A DNA stretch of 34,116 nt. It comes from Polyangiaceae bacterium (lineage in GTDB: Bacteria; Myxococcota_A; Polyangia; Polyangiales; Polyangiaceae). Both the position numbers and the translations under genes were made by a program. The notes below the pieces were generated by a model that was not told the origin of the DNA, made no database searches, and worked only from the letters and a program-made list of their open reading frames with translations. The stretch spans positions 1 to 34,116 of the forward strand of contig JABFRG010000186.1 of assembly GCA_013141295.1 (NCBI GenBank). The letters are read 5' to 3'. Of this stretch, positions 7,420 through 15,068 are shown piece by piece. Positions within the stretch are counted from its first letter, which is position 1. Every line of letters starts with the position of its first letter.

Positions 7420-8880
7420 TCAGGTCCAGGCGCCGAAGGTGGCAACGCCCGCGAGGTAGCCGGGGAGCCAGGCGACGATGAAGAGCGGCGTGGTGCCATA
7501 GAGCTGCGATTCCTCGAAGCGGACGAAGGCGACCTGGGGTGAGGCGGCGCGGAGGAGCGCATCGGCCTTGGCGTACGCCGAGAGCGCGTGCTTCTCGTGG
7601 TACTCCTTGGGGCTCTTCCGCACGTCCTCGGAGTGCGCGTAGAAAAGGTTGTCGCTGATGCGGCGGCCTTGGCGGCTCGCCACCGGGCGCTCCACCAGGA
7701 GCTTCTCGTCGGGTCCCAGCGAGAGCGCGGCCCGGAGCGCCGCCTCCGAGGTGTCGGCCACCGGGGCGACGAAGGGCACGTAGGGCCAATCGGTATCGGT
7801 GGAGCAGTACGCGTGCCGGAGCGCTTTGGTGACGGAGGTGGCGAGCGCGTGCGCCGCCAATAGATCGTCGAGACGCTCGGCCAAAGGTCCGAGCTTGGTG
7901 CCTTCCGGAAAGCAGCCCCAGCTGGTGGCGACGAGCTTCAGGAAGGTGGGCTCGCTGGGGTAGTTCGCTGCGCGGACCTCGTTGCAGTCGAGGAAACCAC
8001 CCATGAGCGGCCGATCGATGGCGATGTCCCCCCGTTTGGCGGCGATGGCGTCGGTTTTCGAGAGATCGAGGGACGCGAGCAGCGCAGGCGTCAGGCGGTC
8101 GTCCTCCTGCTCTTCTTCTTCCTCCTCGTCGTCTTCTTCTTCTTCCTCTTCGTCGCCGTCGTCTTCTTCCTCTTGCTCTTCGTCGCCGTCTTCTTCCTCT
8201 TCTTCCTCCTCCTCTTCGGAGTCCACCATCAGTCCGATGAGGGTCTGCAGATTCTCGCTGCGGTCATCGATCTCTCCGAAGGCCTCGTCGATGGCGGCCA
8301 CGCGTTTGGGGCTGCTCTTTCGTAGCGCCAGAACTGCACCGAAGCGCGCGCCCAGAGTGGCGTTCTCGTCGCGCACGATCTTCTCGAGATCGGCTGCCTT
8401 CTGGGGGAGAGCCGGGAGCGACGTTGCGTTCGGTCCTTCGGACTCGCTCTCGAGAACCGCAATGCCGTCGCGCTCTCCGGGGAAGAGCTGGACCAGCACG
8501 TGGGCCGCGGAGAGCTTGGTGACGCGCGCGATGTAGGTGCCGGCAGCTACGTCCAGGGGCCACGAATCACCGCGGTAGCCATCCACCAGCACCGGGGAGG
8601 CGCCCAGCTCCAGCGGCGCCTCGACCACCCATTCGGATCCGGCGGCGACGTGCGAGGGGCGCTGCTCGGCGACCTCGACGGTGACGCGCGCGAACTTCGC
8701 GTCGACCACCACCCCGAGCATCTGCGCGGCGACGCCCACCCTACGGTCTTCCCACACGTCGTTCTCGAACAGATCGTTCCAGCGCTCGGGCGCGTCCAGA
8801 TCGCCGAGCAGGCGTTGCCGGGTTCCGACGAACACCAGTGACATGGCGACCGTCTGACCGATATCGAGCACAACACGCAT
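7420..8880 (-). CDS. Unassigned protein with a long Glu/Asp tract
   Basis: An unrecognised protein of 486 aa. I chose ATG 8880 over ATG 8889 because a GAAGGG Shine-Dalgarno sequence lies 9 nt before it but directly abuts 8889. The N-terminal half (1-215) is a mixed alpha/beta region. Residues about 220-261 are almost only Glu and Asp. The C-terminal part (265-486) has several aromatic-rich motifs ('DTDWPYVPFVAP', 'RRISDNLFYAHSED') and ends in a hydrophobic stretch ('TPLFIVAWLPGYLAGVATFG') that could be a membrane tail or a buried strand. There is no signal peptide, so it is probably cytosolic. It is divergent from the WGR gene. Confidence 0.75.
   Translation of the reverse strand: MRVVLDIGQTVAMSLVFVGTRQRLLGDLDAPERWNDLFENDVWEDRRVGVAAQMLGVVVDAKFARVTVEVAEQRPSHVAAGSEWVVEAPLELGASPVLVDGYRGDSWPLDVAAGTYIARVTKLSAAHVLVQLFPGERDGIAVLESESEGPNATSLPALPQKAADLEKIVRDENATLGARFGAVLALRKSSPKRVAAIDEAFGEIDDRSENLQTLIGLMVDSEEEEEEEEEDGDEEQEEEDDGDEEEEEEDDEEEEEEQEDDRLTPALLASLDLSKTDAIAAKRGDIAIDRPLMGGFLDCNEVRAANYPSEPTFLKLVATSWGCFPEGTKLGPLAERLDDLLAAHALATSVTKALRHAYCSTDTDWPYVPFVAPVADTSEAALRAALSLGPDEKLLVERPVASRQGRRISDNLFYAHSEDVRKSPKEYHEKHALSAYAKADALLRAASPQVAFVRFEESQLYGTTPLFIVAWLPGYLAGVATFGAWT
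8099..8222 (-). repeat. Acidic codon repeat (Glu/Asp tract)
   Basis: About 41 consecutive codons, mostly GAA/GAG with GAC/GAT, interrupted by one or two Gly and Gln codons. They form three imperfect units, each a run of Glu ending in 'DGDE' or similar. The tract lies inside an intact frame. On the + strand it appears as a TTC/CTC-rich run. Slippage could make its length variable between strains. Confidence 0.85.
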
Positions 8881-9045
8881 CCGAGGCATCCCTTCGTTCG
8901 AGCTGCGGGCGCGAAGCGCGACCGTGGACTACTCTACGTTCGCCCGCCGTCCACCTTTCCCAGCCTCGATTGAAATGCGAAACGATTCCAGTGCGCTATC
9001 GCGAGCGCACGGGGCGCGAACGGTGGCGTACTCTGGAGCCGAAGC

Positions 9046-9846
9046 ATGGGTAAGCGAACCTTCCACCTCGTCGACGAAACTTCCAACAAGTTCTGGCAGG
9101 TCTGGACCGCTGGCAACGAGCTCCACACCCGGTACGGCCGCATCGGGACCGACGGGAAGACCACCGCCAAGGCGCTGGGCACGTCCGAGCTCGCGCAGGC
9201 GGCCATGGGCAAGCTCATCTCGGAGAAGGTCGGGAAGGGATACGTGGAGGTCGACGAGGTCGAGGCCCGCACGGCGCCCAAGAAGCCCATCGCCCGCGTC
9301 GCCGCTGCGCCGCCGCCCGCCAAGATGGACGAAGAAGCCTTCTGGGACATCCTCTCGCGCCTGAACTGGAAGAAGCAGGGCGACGACGACAAGGTGCTCG
9401 CTCCCGCGGTGAAGGTGCTTTCGCAGATGTCGAAGAGCGACATCGAGCAGTTCGAGATCCTGATGGCGGAGAAGCTCTTCGCGCTCGACACCCGCGAGCA
9501 CGCGCGGGCGGTCTACAAGGGCGAGGTCGACCCGGACGACGGCGACCAGTACATCTCCGCCGACGATTCTCTCTACACGCGCTGCGTGATGCTGGTGAAC
9601 GGGCGCGAAGCCTACGAGAACGCCGTGAAGGATCCCACGACGATGCCGCAAGCGTGCGAGTTCGAGTCCATCTTGTACCTGGGGGCCAAGGCCTACGAGC
9701 TCAAGACCGGTGAGGAGCTCGACGTCCGCACGCCGGTCTCTTACGAGTCGTTCTCCAACGAGGAGGGCTGGAGGCCGACCGCGCACACCAAGTCGGGCTG
9801 GACCAACAGCGAAAGGGTGCCCCCCGGCAACCGTCGCCCGGGCTGA
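9046..9846 (+). CDS. WGR domain - DUF4240 protein
   Basis: A 266-aa cytosolic protein. Residues 1-70 form a WGR domain ('FWQVWTAGNELHTRYGRIGT' with Tyr in place of Trp in the name-giving motif), a fold that in PARPs and bacterial proteins binds nucleic acid ends or acts in DNA-damage contexts. A Pro/Ala linker leads to a DUF4240-type domain (about 94-255: 'MDEEAFWDILSRL', 'FALDTREHARAVYKGE', 'SDDSLYTRC'-like region, 'ACEFESILYLG'). The start is supported by GGAG 7 nt upstream. It converges with the SUKH gene with 4 bp between stops. WGR and DUF4240 domains recur in myxobacterial and actinobacterial accessory regions; a function in toxin immunity or stress response is only inference. Confidence 0.85.
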   Translation: MGKRTFHLVDETSNKFWQVWTAGNELHTRYGRIGTDGKTTAKALGTSELAQAAMGKLISEKVGKGYVEVDEVEARTAPKKPIARVAAAPPPAKMDEEAFWDILSRLNWKKQGDDDKVLAPAVKVLSQMSKSDIEQFEILMAEKLFALDTREHARAVYKGEVDPDDGDQYISADDSLYTRCVMLVNGREAYENAVKDPTTMPQACEFESILYLGAKAYELKTGEELDVRTPVSYESFSNEEGWRPTAHTKSGWTNSERVPPGNRRPG

Positions 9847-9850
9847 AATG

Positions 9851-10468
9851 CTAGCGCGCGGGCCGGATCCGGACCTTCTTGCCGTCCGGAAGGTTTCGAA
9901 GCTGCGCTGCGAAGCTGCCTCGCATGCGCATGGCAGCTACCTCGTCCTTCGCGACGAGGTTGGCGACGTCGGATGTGCCGCCGATGACGAACGGCTTTCG
10001 GGGTACCAGGCGAAACCCCTCGGCGAGCGGCCCATGCTGCGCCTGCCATTCGCGGGCCGCCTCGTACCCGGTCTCGGCTTCGAGCTCGTCGAGCACGAGC
10101 TTGGCCCACGCGTCGAGGGAGCTCGCCGCTTCGGAGAACCGACCGGTCTCCGCCTCCATGCGCTCGACCCTGCCTCGGTGGAGGCAGAACTGATCACCGA
10201 AGACGTCCTCGCCGAAGAACCAACGCTCCGCGAGCGCCGGGTCTTCGTAGCTGTCGATCCACCGCGTCGGCGCGTTCCAGGTGACGAGCCCATCGCCGCG
10301 ACCGGGCACATCGTCCAACGCGCGCACGTGGAGCGCGGAAGCGAACGCGTAGAATCCGTTACGCTCGCCGAGCAACGTGACGAGCTCTGGAGGCACCGTG
10401 CTGGGCCAGGTACGCGGCGGACCGGCCTTGGGCTCTGAAGAGATGGCGAGGAGCCGTTCGATGTTCAT
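9851..10468 (-). CDS. SUKH (SMI1/KNR4-like) superfamily protein
   Basis: A 205-aa protein starting at ATG 10468 ('MNIERLL'); the upstream extension in the ORF track is out of character. The order of elements fits SUKH: 'VPPELVTLLGERNGFYAFASAL' with the central G-F-Y, then 'NAPTRWIDSYEDPALAERWFFGEDVFGDQFCLH', then a helix with 'LDAWAKLVLDELE'. Many SUKH proteins are immunity proteins of polymorphic toxins, others are regulatory. No toxin gene is visible nearby. It follows the 79-aa gene after 7 bp, and both are likely in one transcript. Confidence 0.8.
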   Translation of the reverse strand: MNIERLLAISSEPKAGPPRTWPSTVPPELVTLLGERNGFYAFASALHVRALDDVPGRGDGLVTWNAPTRWIDSYEDPALAERWFFGEDVFGDQFCLHRGRVERMEAETGRFSEAASSLDAWAKLVLDELEAETGYEAAREWQAQHGPLAEGFRLVPRKPFVIGGTSDVANLVAKDEVAAMRMRGSFAAQLRNLPDGKKVRIRPAR

Positions 10469-10475
10469 GGCGCTA

Positions 10476-10715
10476 CTACCCGCCAAGCGAGGCTGGATCC
10501 GTGCTCCATTGTTCGGGGGCAACGGAAAACACGAATGCCGCCTGGCGCTGGGCTTCCGCGATAGTCGCGTGCCAAGTGTCTGCCACGCAAGCCCCCGAAG
10601 CATCGTACTGAAGCAAGAAGAAGCACCCGTCCGTCGGTTCGATCCGCAGGGTCGAGATCTCCTTGTTGCCATTCACTCGTGCGATCAACGTCACTGGGCT
10701 CTCCGTCGCTGACAT
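10476..10715 (-). CDS. Small conserved-looking protein upstream of the SUKH gene
   Basis: A 79-aa protein whose composition is protein-like rather than that of a shadow frame: alternating strands ('VTLIARVNGNKEISTLRIEP'), a hydrophobic core ('GCFFLLQYDASGACVADTW') and a helix ('TIAEAQRQAAFVFSV'). The pattern of a beta hairpin, 'DTWH', then an amphipathic helix and a conserved Trp is one I associate with small myxobacterial proteins of unknown function, but I cannot name the family. It ends 7 bp before the SUKH start. The ATG at 10715 has no strong Shine-Dalgarno sequence. Confidence 0.7.
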   Translation of the reverse strand: MSATESPVTLIARVNGNKEISTLRIEPTDGCFFLLQYDASGACVADTWHATIAEAQRQAAFVFSVAPEQWSTDPASLGG

Positions 10716-10803
10716 ATTCTGTCATGTTGCTCGGGAAGTTTTTGGAAATCGTTCACTTCAGGTCGTTGTTACGGCGCCGGAACGCATCGACCCGCGAGCG
10801 CCC

Positions 10804-10836
10804 GCAGAGGGGGTCCCTCGCTTCGTTCGGGATGAC
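10804..10836 (+). repeat. Short dispersed palindromic repeat, copy 1
   Basis: This 33-base stretch (GCAGAGGGGGTCCCTC followed by CTTCGTTCGGGATGAC-like sequence) differs at one base from 23091-23123 and is related to 33955-33980. It contains the small palindrome GAGGG-GGT-CCCTC. It lies in the divergent gap between the 79-aa gene and the VOC gene. Translated on the - strand it gives the 'IPNEARDP' string familiar from annotation artefacts over such repeats. Confidence 0.8.
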
Positions 10837-10936
10837 GCGTTGCTTCTTCGACCCTTTTGGACACGGAGAGGCGGCATGAAGATCGCACTGTGTCCGACGT
10901 GCGTGCGGTAAAGTCGCCGCACGGAGGAACACGAAG

Positions 10937-11416
10937 ATGCCCCACAAAAATACCATCTGCCTGTGGTTCGACAAGGACGCCGAAGCGGCCGCGCGCTTCT
11001 ATGCCGCGACATTCCCGAACAGTGAGGTCACCGCCGTTCGCAAGGCGCCGGGCGACTATCCCGGCGGCAAAGGCGGCGATGTACTGACCGTCGAGTTCAC
11101 GGTCGTCGGCATCCCGTGCATGGCCATCAACGGTGGGCCCTACTTCCGACAAAGCGAGGCATTCTCGTTTCAGATCGCCACCGAAGATCAGGAAGAGACC
11201 GACCGATACTGGAACGCCATCGTCGGCAATGGCGGCCAGGAGAGCCAGTGCGGGTGGTGCAAGGATCGCTGGGGAGTCTCGTGGCAGATCACCCCGCGCG
11301 TCCTCACGGAAGCGATGGCTGCCGGCGGAGCCGAGGCGAAGCGCGCGTTCGAAGCGATGATGCCCATGAAGAAGATCGACGTCGCTCGCATCGAAGCGGC
11401 GCGGAAAGGCCAATAG
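10937..11416 (+). CDS. VOC superfamily protein, PhnB-like (PF06983 type)
   Basis: A 159-aa protein of the vicinal-oxygen-chelate fold, the type often mislabelled 3-demethylubiquinone-9 3-methyltransferase. Hallmarks are 'CLWFDKDAEAAARFYAATFPNSEV', 'AINGGPYFRQSEAFSFQI' and 'CGWCKDRWGVSWQITP'. A GGAGG Shine-Dalgarno sequence stands 9 nt before the ATG. It is 2 bp upstream of the DUF899 gene and clearly in one operon with it. Substrate and metal dependence are unknown. These proteins are typically cytosolic and small, and the length is normal for the family. Confidence 0.9.
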   Translation: MPHKNTICLWFDKDAEAAARFYAATFPNSEVTAVRKAPGDYPGGKGGDVLTVEFTVVGIPCMAINGGPYFRQSEAFSFQIATEDQEETDRYWNAIVGNGGQESQCGWCKDRWGVSWQITPRVLTEAMAAGGAEAKRAFEAMMPMKKIDVARIEAARKGQ

Positions 11417-11418
11417 CC

Positions 11419-12129
11419 ATGACCGCCAAGCTCACACCGGCCGACGAGCTGGCAGCGAAGCGCAAACCACGTTTCTCGAGCGAGAGCGCGGCATACGCAA
11501 AGGCCCGACAGGCGCTCCTCGCGGAGGAGCTCGAGGTGCGGCGTCATCTCGGACGCCTCGCGCGACAGAATCGTGAGCTGCCCGAAGGTCCAGAGCTGTC
11601 CGGCGACTGGAAGTTCATCGGCATGAACGGAAACGAGACCGGGCTCGCCCAGATGTTCGGTCGGCACGACACCTTGGTGCTCTACCACTGGATGTACGGG
11701 CCCGAGCGGAATCGGTCATGCCCCATGTGCACCAACCTCCTGGGGCCGCTCGCCGCAAATGCCGCCGATCTGCGGCAGCAGGTCGCGCTCGCGGTGGTGT
11801 CGCGGTCGAAGGTCGAGCGCATGGTCGCCTTCGGCATCGAGCGCGGCTGGCGTGAACTTCCCTACTACCAGGCGGTGGGCGACGACTTCTCCGTGGCCAT
11901 CGGCGGCTTCGACGTCGAGAAGCGCGCCGAGATCCCGGTGCTCATGGTGCTGCGCAAGAAGGGCACGAACGTGCGTCTCCACTGGATGGGCGAGACCACG
12001 ATGGAGATGGCCGACCCCGGCGAAGATCCGCGGGGAGCCGTGGACATCGCACCTCTGTGGAACATCCTCGATCTCACCCCGGCGGGGCGCGATCCGAAGT
12101 GGTATCCGCGCCTCTCGTACGGGGACTGA
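11419..12129 (+). CDS. DUF899 family thioredoxin-like protein
   Basis: A 236-aa protein starting at ATG 11419, with AAAGG about 9 nt upstream inside the end of the VOC gene; the longer ORF in the track is read-through of another frame. Motifs typical of DUF899 are present: 'TLVLYHWMYGP', 'RSCPMCTNLLGPL' and a C-terminal 'MEMADPGEDPRG'. The CPMC pair is the likely redox centre of a thioredoxin-like fold, though biochemical activity is not established for most members. It pairs with the VOC gene, a common combination of small stress or secondary-metabolism proteins. Confidence 0.9.
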   Translation: MTAKLTPADELAAKRKPRFSSESAAYAKARQALLAEELEVRRHLGRLARQNRELPEGPELSGDWKFIGMNGNETGLAQMFGRHDTLVLYHWMYGPERNRSCPMCTNLLGPLAANAADLRQQVALAVVSRSKVERMVAFGIERGWRELPYYQAVGDDFSVAIGGFDVEKRAEIPVLMVLRKKGTNVRLHWMGETTMEMADPGEDPRGAVDIAPLWNILDLTPAGRDPKWYPRLSYGD

Positions 12130-12225
12130 CCCCAGAACGCGCCTTCGCGCAGAGCTGACGAGGGCGCCGAAGAAGGTGACGGCCGCGCCACAACGCGGGG
12201 GCCGGGGCGGTGCTTGAGTTGGCGC

Positions 12226-13773
12226 ATGCGTGCACGCACCCTTCCCCACGCTTTGCTGCTCCTGGCCGGCCTGTCGATGGCCGCCTGCGCGGCAGACGGG
12301 GGGACGGGCTTTGCCGAACCGGATGCAGGATGCACCGGACCGAGCTGTCGCACCATCGACGCGGGGACGGAGCCGGAGGCGGCGACGGTGGACGGCGGCG
12401 AAGCCGGCGCCCCGCTCATGGTGTGCGACGTGAAGACCTTCGGCGCCGTGGGCGACGGCAAGGCCAAGGATACGCGCGCCATCCAGGCGGCCATCGACGC
12501 GTGCGCGGCGAGCGCCAGCGGTGGCGTGGTGAAGCTCCACGACGGGACCTTCCTCTCGGGCACGGTGAAGCTCGCGAGCAACCTGGTGCTCGACATCGCG
12601 CCCACGGCGACGCTGCTGGGCAGCCAGAACCCGGCGGACTATCCCGATCAGAATCCGCCCTTCCAGAGCTCCCAGCTGGGCAACTGCAAGCGCGCGCTGG
12701 TGTACGCCGAGGGAGCCACCCACGTGCGCATCGAAGGCGGGGGCACCATCGCCGGCAACGCGCGCGGCGTTGCCGACTGGAATGGCAACAAGATCAAAGA
12801 GGCCCTGAGGCCCATGGCGGTATTCGTGGCCGGCGGCACCGACGTGACCGTCCAGAACCTCACGGTGAAGGACGCGGCCACCTGGGCGGTGGTGGTGATG
12901 GAGGTCACGCACGCGGCCATCCGCAAGCTCACCGTGAGCACCGATCTCGGTCCCACCCACGACGGCATCGACGTGGTGGACGGCCGCGACGTGGTCGTCG
13001 AGGACTGCAACGTGACCAGCGGCGACGACTCCATTTGCCTGAAGAGCGGCAGCGTTCGCGGGCTCCACGACGTGGTGGTGCGCCGGTGCCAGACCAACCA
13101 GTCGGGCGTCGCCAACGGCGTCAAGCTAGGGACCGCCAGCGTCGGCGCGTTCGAGAACATCCTGGTGGAGGACGTGGCGATTCGCAACGCGCAGTCGGCC
13201 GCCATGGCCGTGGAGTCGGTGGACGGCGCGCTCGTCTCCAACGTCACGTTCCGACGCATCACCGTCGACAACACCGGAACCCCGTTCTTCGTCCTGCTGG
13301 GCAGTCGCGACCGCGATCCCACGCGGGTGGGACGCATCGATGGGCTGGCCTTCGAGAACATCACCGGGCGGAATCTTCGCTACGCCTGGGGCTCGCTCGT
13401 CACCGGCACCAAGATCGCCGACACCACGTTCGGTATCTCGAACATCGCATTTCGCAACATCGATATTGCCTTCAAGGGCTCAGGCATTCCCGCGAACCCC
13501 GCGCCGTTCACCGACGACAACTTTCCCGAGTACCAGGGGCCGGTTCCGGGGCGCGCGGGACAGTTCTACAACCAGTACCCGGACGCCAAGTTCATCGCGG
13601 GCACCGGCGGCGGCGAGAACATCGCCTATCACGGGCCCGGTTGGGGCTTCTTCCTGCGACACGCCAGCAACGTGAGCTTCCAGAACTGCAAGGTCACGGT
13701 GTCCCCCGTCGACCCGCGCCCGTGGCTGGATACCAAAGACACCGTCGCCGTCACCGGCACGTGCGGGCCCTGA
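12226..13773 (+). CDS. GH28-like right-handed beta-helix lipoprotein (pectin/polysaccharide-active type)
   Basis: A 515-aa protein (ATG 12226 preferred over TTG 12214). The N-terminus has a signal sequence ending at Cys21 ('MAAC') and a stalk. A pectate-lyase/GH28 entry motif 'VKTFGAVGDGKAKDTRAIQAAID' begins the beta-helix. The GH28 acid residues are present: 'HDGID' (245-249) and 'GDDSICLKSG' (266-275). The canonical GHG and RIK motifs are absent; in their place stand 'GVANGVKLGT' and 'AMAVESVDG'. This points to a divergent GH28-like clade. It is probably anchored outside the cell and followed by a CBM21-like lipoprotein after 35 bp. The substrate is not determinable from sequence. Confidence 0.85.
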   Translation: MRARTLPHALLLLAGLSMAACAADGGTGFAEPDAGCTGPSCRTIDAGTEPEAATVDGGEAGAPLMVCDVKTFGAVGDGKAKDTRAIQAAIDACAASASGGVVKLHDGTFLSGTVKLASNLVLDIAPTATLLGSQNPADYPDQNPPFQSSQLGNCKRALVYAEGATHVRIEGGGTIAGNARGVADWNGNKIKEALRPMAVFVAGGTDVTVQNLTVKDAATWAVVVMEVTHAAIRKLTVSTDLGPTHDGIDVVDGRDVVVEDCNVTSGDDSICLKSGSVRGLHDVVVRRCQTNQSGVANGVKLGTASVGAFENILVEDVAIRNAQSAAMAVESVDGALVSNVTFRRITVDNTGTPFFVLLGSRDRDPTRVGRIDGLAFENITGRNLRYAWGSLVTGTKIADTTFGISNIAFRNIDIAFKGSGIPANPAPFTDDNFPEYQGPVPGRAGQFYNQYPDAKFIAGTGGGENIAYHGPGWGFFLRHASNVSFQNCKVTVSPVDPRPWLDTKDTVAVTGTCGP

Positions 13774-13808
13774 AGCCTGCACTTCTTCACCTTCATCGGA
13801 GCTCGAAC

Positions 13809-14579
13809 ATGAAACGGACCGTCTCGCCCCTTCTCGGCCTTCTTCTCTTGGCCATGGCCTGCACTGCACCCACCGACGACACGTCGGAAGAGGGAGAAGC
13901 AGCCGCGCTCACCAGCGCCAAGCCGGTGGCGTTTCGCTACACGCAGCAAGCCGCGGGTGGAACCGCAGCGGTCATCGACGTCAAGACGCCGGCCGCGGGG
14001 GTGCGTCGCGAGGTGGTGGTGCACTACAAGAACGGCGATAACCGTTGGGTCGACGCCGCGGCCAAGGTGCTCTCCGTGAAGAACGGCCACGAGCTGTGGT
14101 CCGTCGCAGGCCTGCGCACGAACGAGCTCGCCGTTCGCTACACCGAGGGCGGTCGCACGTTCTGGGACAACAACGACGGTCGCAACTACCGGGCCAGCGA
14201 CGTCGGGCCGGGCCTGGACCTGGTGGTCGCCGGCGTATCCGTCGTGGAGTATCTCGGTCGAGGCGACGCGTTGGACATCGACGTGGTGGCGCGCGCGGGC
14301 GTGGAGAATATGCGTGCTGTGTACACGCAAGATGGGAAGGCCTCGACGCAGTATGCCGAGACCAATCGCGGCGAAGCCCACTGGCGCATCCTCGCGCCCA
14401 TTCACTCGGCGGTGAACGCACCCTTCTCGGTGCGCTTCTCGGTGGTGGCCGACAAGGGCACCCGCACCGTGTACGACGACAACTATCGCAAGCAGTTCGA
14501 GTGCCACGGCCGCGGCGTGCAAGGGCAGGGGAGCGACGGCACCTGGAGCTGCAGCGGCGACCAGCTGGTCGCGCGATGA
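13809..14579 (+). CDS. Lipoprotein with two CBM21-like carbohydrate-binding modules
   Basis: A 256-aa protein with GGAG 7 nt before the ATG and a lipoprotein-type signal (Cys18). Module 1 (about 53-130) shows the CBM21/CBM53 pattern: 'VVVHYKNGDNRW', 'HELWSV', 'LAVRYTEGGRTFWDNNDGRN'. Module 2 (about 136-232) is a degenerate copy ending 'VYDDNYRKQF'. CBM21 modules bind starch, glycogen or related alpha-glucans. No catalytic domain is present, so it may be a surface sugar-binding protein. It lies 35 bp after the GH28-like gene, probably in the same transcript. The C-terminus has two cysteines that may form a disulfide. Confidence 0.8.
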   Translation: MKRTVSPLLGLLLLAMACTAPTDDTSEEGEAAALTSAKPVAFRYTQQAAGGTAAVIDVKTPAAGVRREVVVHYKNGDNRWVDAAAKVLSVKNGHELWSVAGLRTNELAVRYTEGGRTFWDNNDGRNYRASDVGPGLDLVVAGVSVVEYLGRGDALDIDVVARAGVENMRAVYTQDGKASTQYAETNRGEAHWRILAPIHSAVNAPFSVRFSVVADKGTRTVYDDNYRKQFECHGRGVQGQGSDGTWSCSGDQLVAR

Positions 14580-14590
14580 CGGCCGGGCGC

Positions 14591-15016
14591 CTACGTGCGC
14601 TTCACGAAGGCAATCGAGCTCGAGCGCGCCGCGATTCGTTCCGCCTCGGGCTGGGGCACCGCGGAGCCGGAGAGCTCGATCGCGTACACGGGGCCGTCGA
14701 TGCTCGGATCGGTGACCCATACCGCGACGAGCTCCGGCGGAATCTCCAGGCCACTGGGAAATGACCATTCGCCGGGAGCGAAGATATCGGTGACCGCGAC
14801 CAACGCGAATGGGACCTCGGGTCCTTGCCACTTGACCTGGTCGCGCGTACCGCCGAGCCACCGCGCGTAGTCACCAGGGACCTCGCAGTCGCCGAAGATG
14901 TCGTTCAAGAACGTTGCGCGCTCGGAGAGCGTCGCCCAGTCGAAGACCAGCACGTCGTGTGGCTCACCGTTCAAGGTGGCGATGCATTCTTGGCCGAACC
15001 ATTCTTGGAGACCCAT
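14591..15016 (-). CDS. Unassigned 141-aa protein
   Basis: No confident family. The start at ATG 15016 ('MGLQEWFGQE') removes an Arg-rich upstream extension. The protein is acidic and globular with several Trp residues ('VLVFDWATLSERATFLNDIF', 'DYARWLGG', 'VAVWVTDPSIDGPVYAIEL'). It has no signal peptide. It is the last gene of a three-gene - strand run (17395 to 14591) and ends 11 bp from the CBM21-like gene stop. A distant SUKH-type relationship is possible but not shown. Confidence 0.65.
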   Translation of the reverse strand: MGLQEWFGQECIATLNGEPHDVLVFDWATLSERATFLNDIFGDCEVPGDYARWLGGTRDQVKWQGPEVPFALVAVTDIFAPGEWSFPSGLEIPPELVAVWVTDPSIDGPVYAIELSGSAVPQPEAERIAARSSSIAFVKRT

Positions 15017-15068
15017 GGTGGCATCCGAGCACGAAACTGCGCGCGCGTGAAGACGCGTGCTGAGCGCG

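Noticed and set aside
4647-7481. 944-aa + strand ORF antisense to the deaminase and GT-C genes
   Set aside because: It has a low-complexity Arg/Gly/Ala/Val/His composition and no motifs, and it lies fully opposite genes with intact catalytic motifs. It is a high-GC shadow frame.
7982-8536. 184-aa + strand Ser-rich ORF
   Set aside because: The poly-Ser stretch is simply the antisense reading of the Glu/Asp tract.
10769-11413. 214-aa - strand ORF opposite the VOC gene
   Set aside because: It contains the repeat-derived 'RHPERSEG' string and lies antisense to a gene with clear VOC motifs and a strong ribosome binding site.
12210-13808. Upstream part of the 789-aa + strand ORF (12210-14579)
   Set aside because: The Arg-rich frame overlaps the GH28-like gene. 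Only the part from ATG 13809, with GGAG upstream and a signal sequence, is protein-like.
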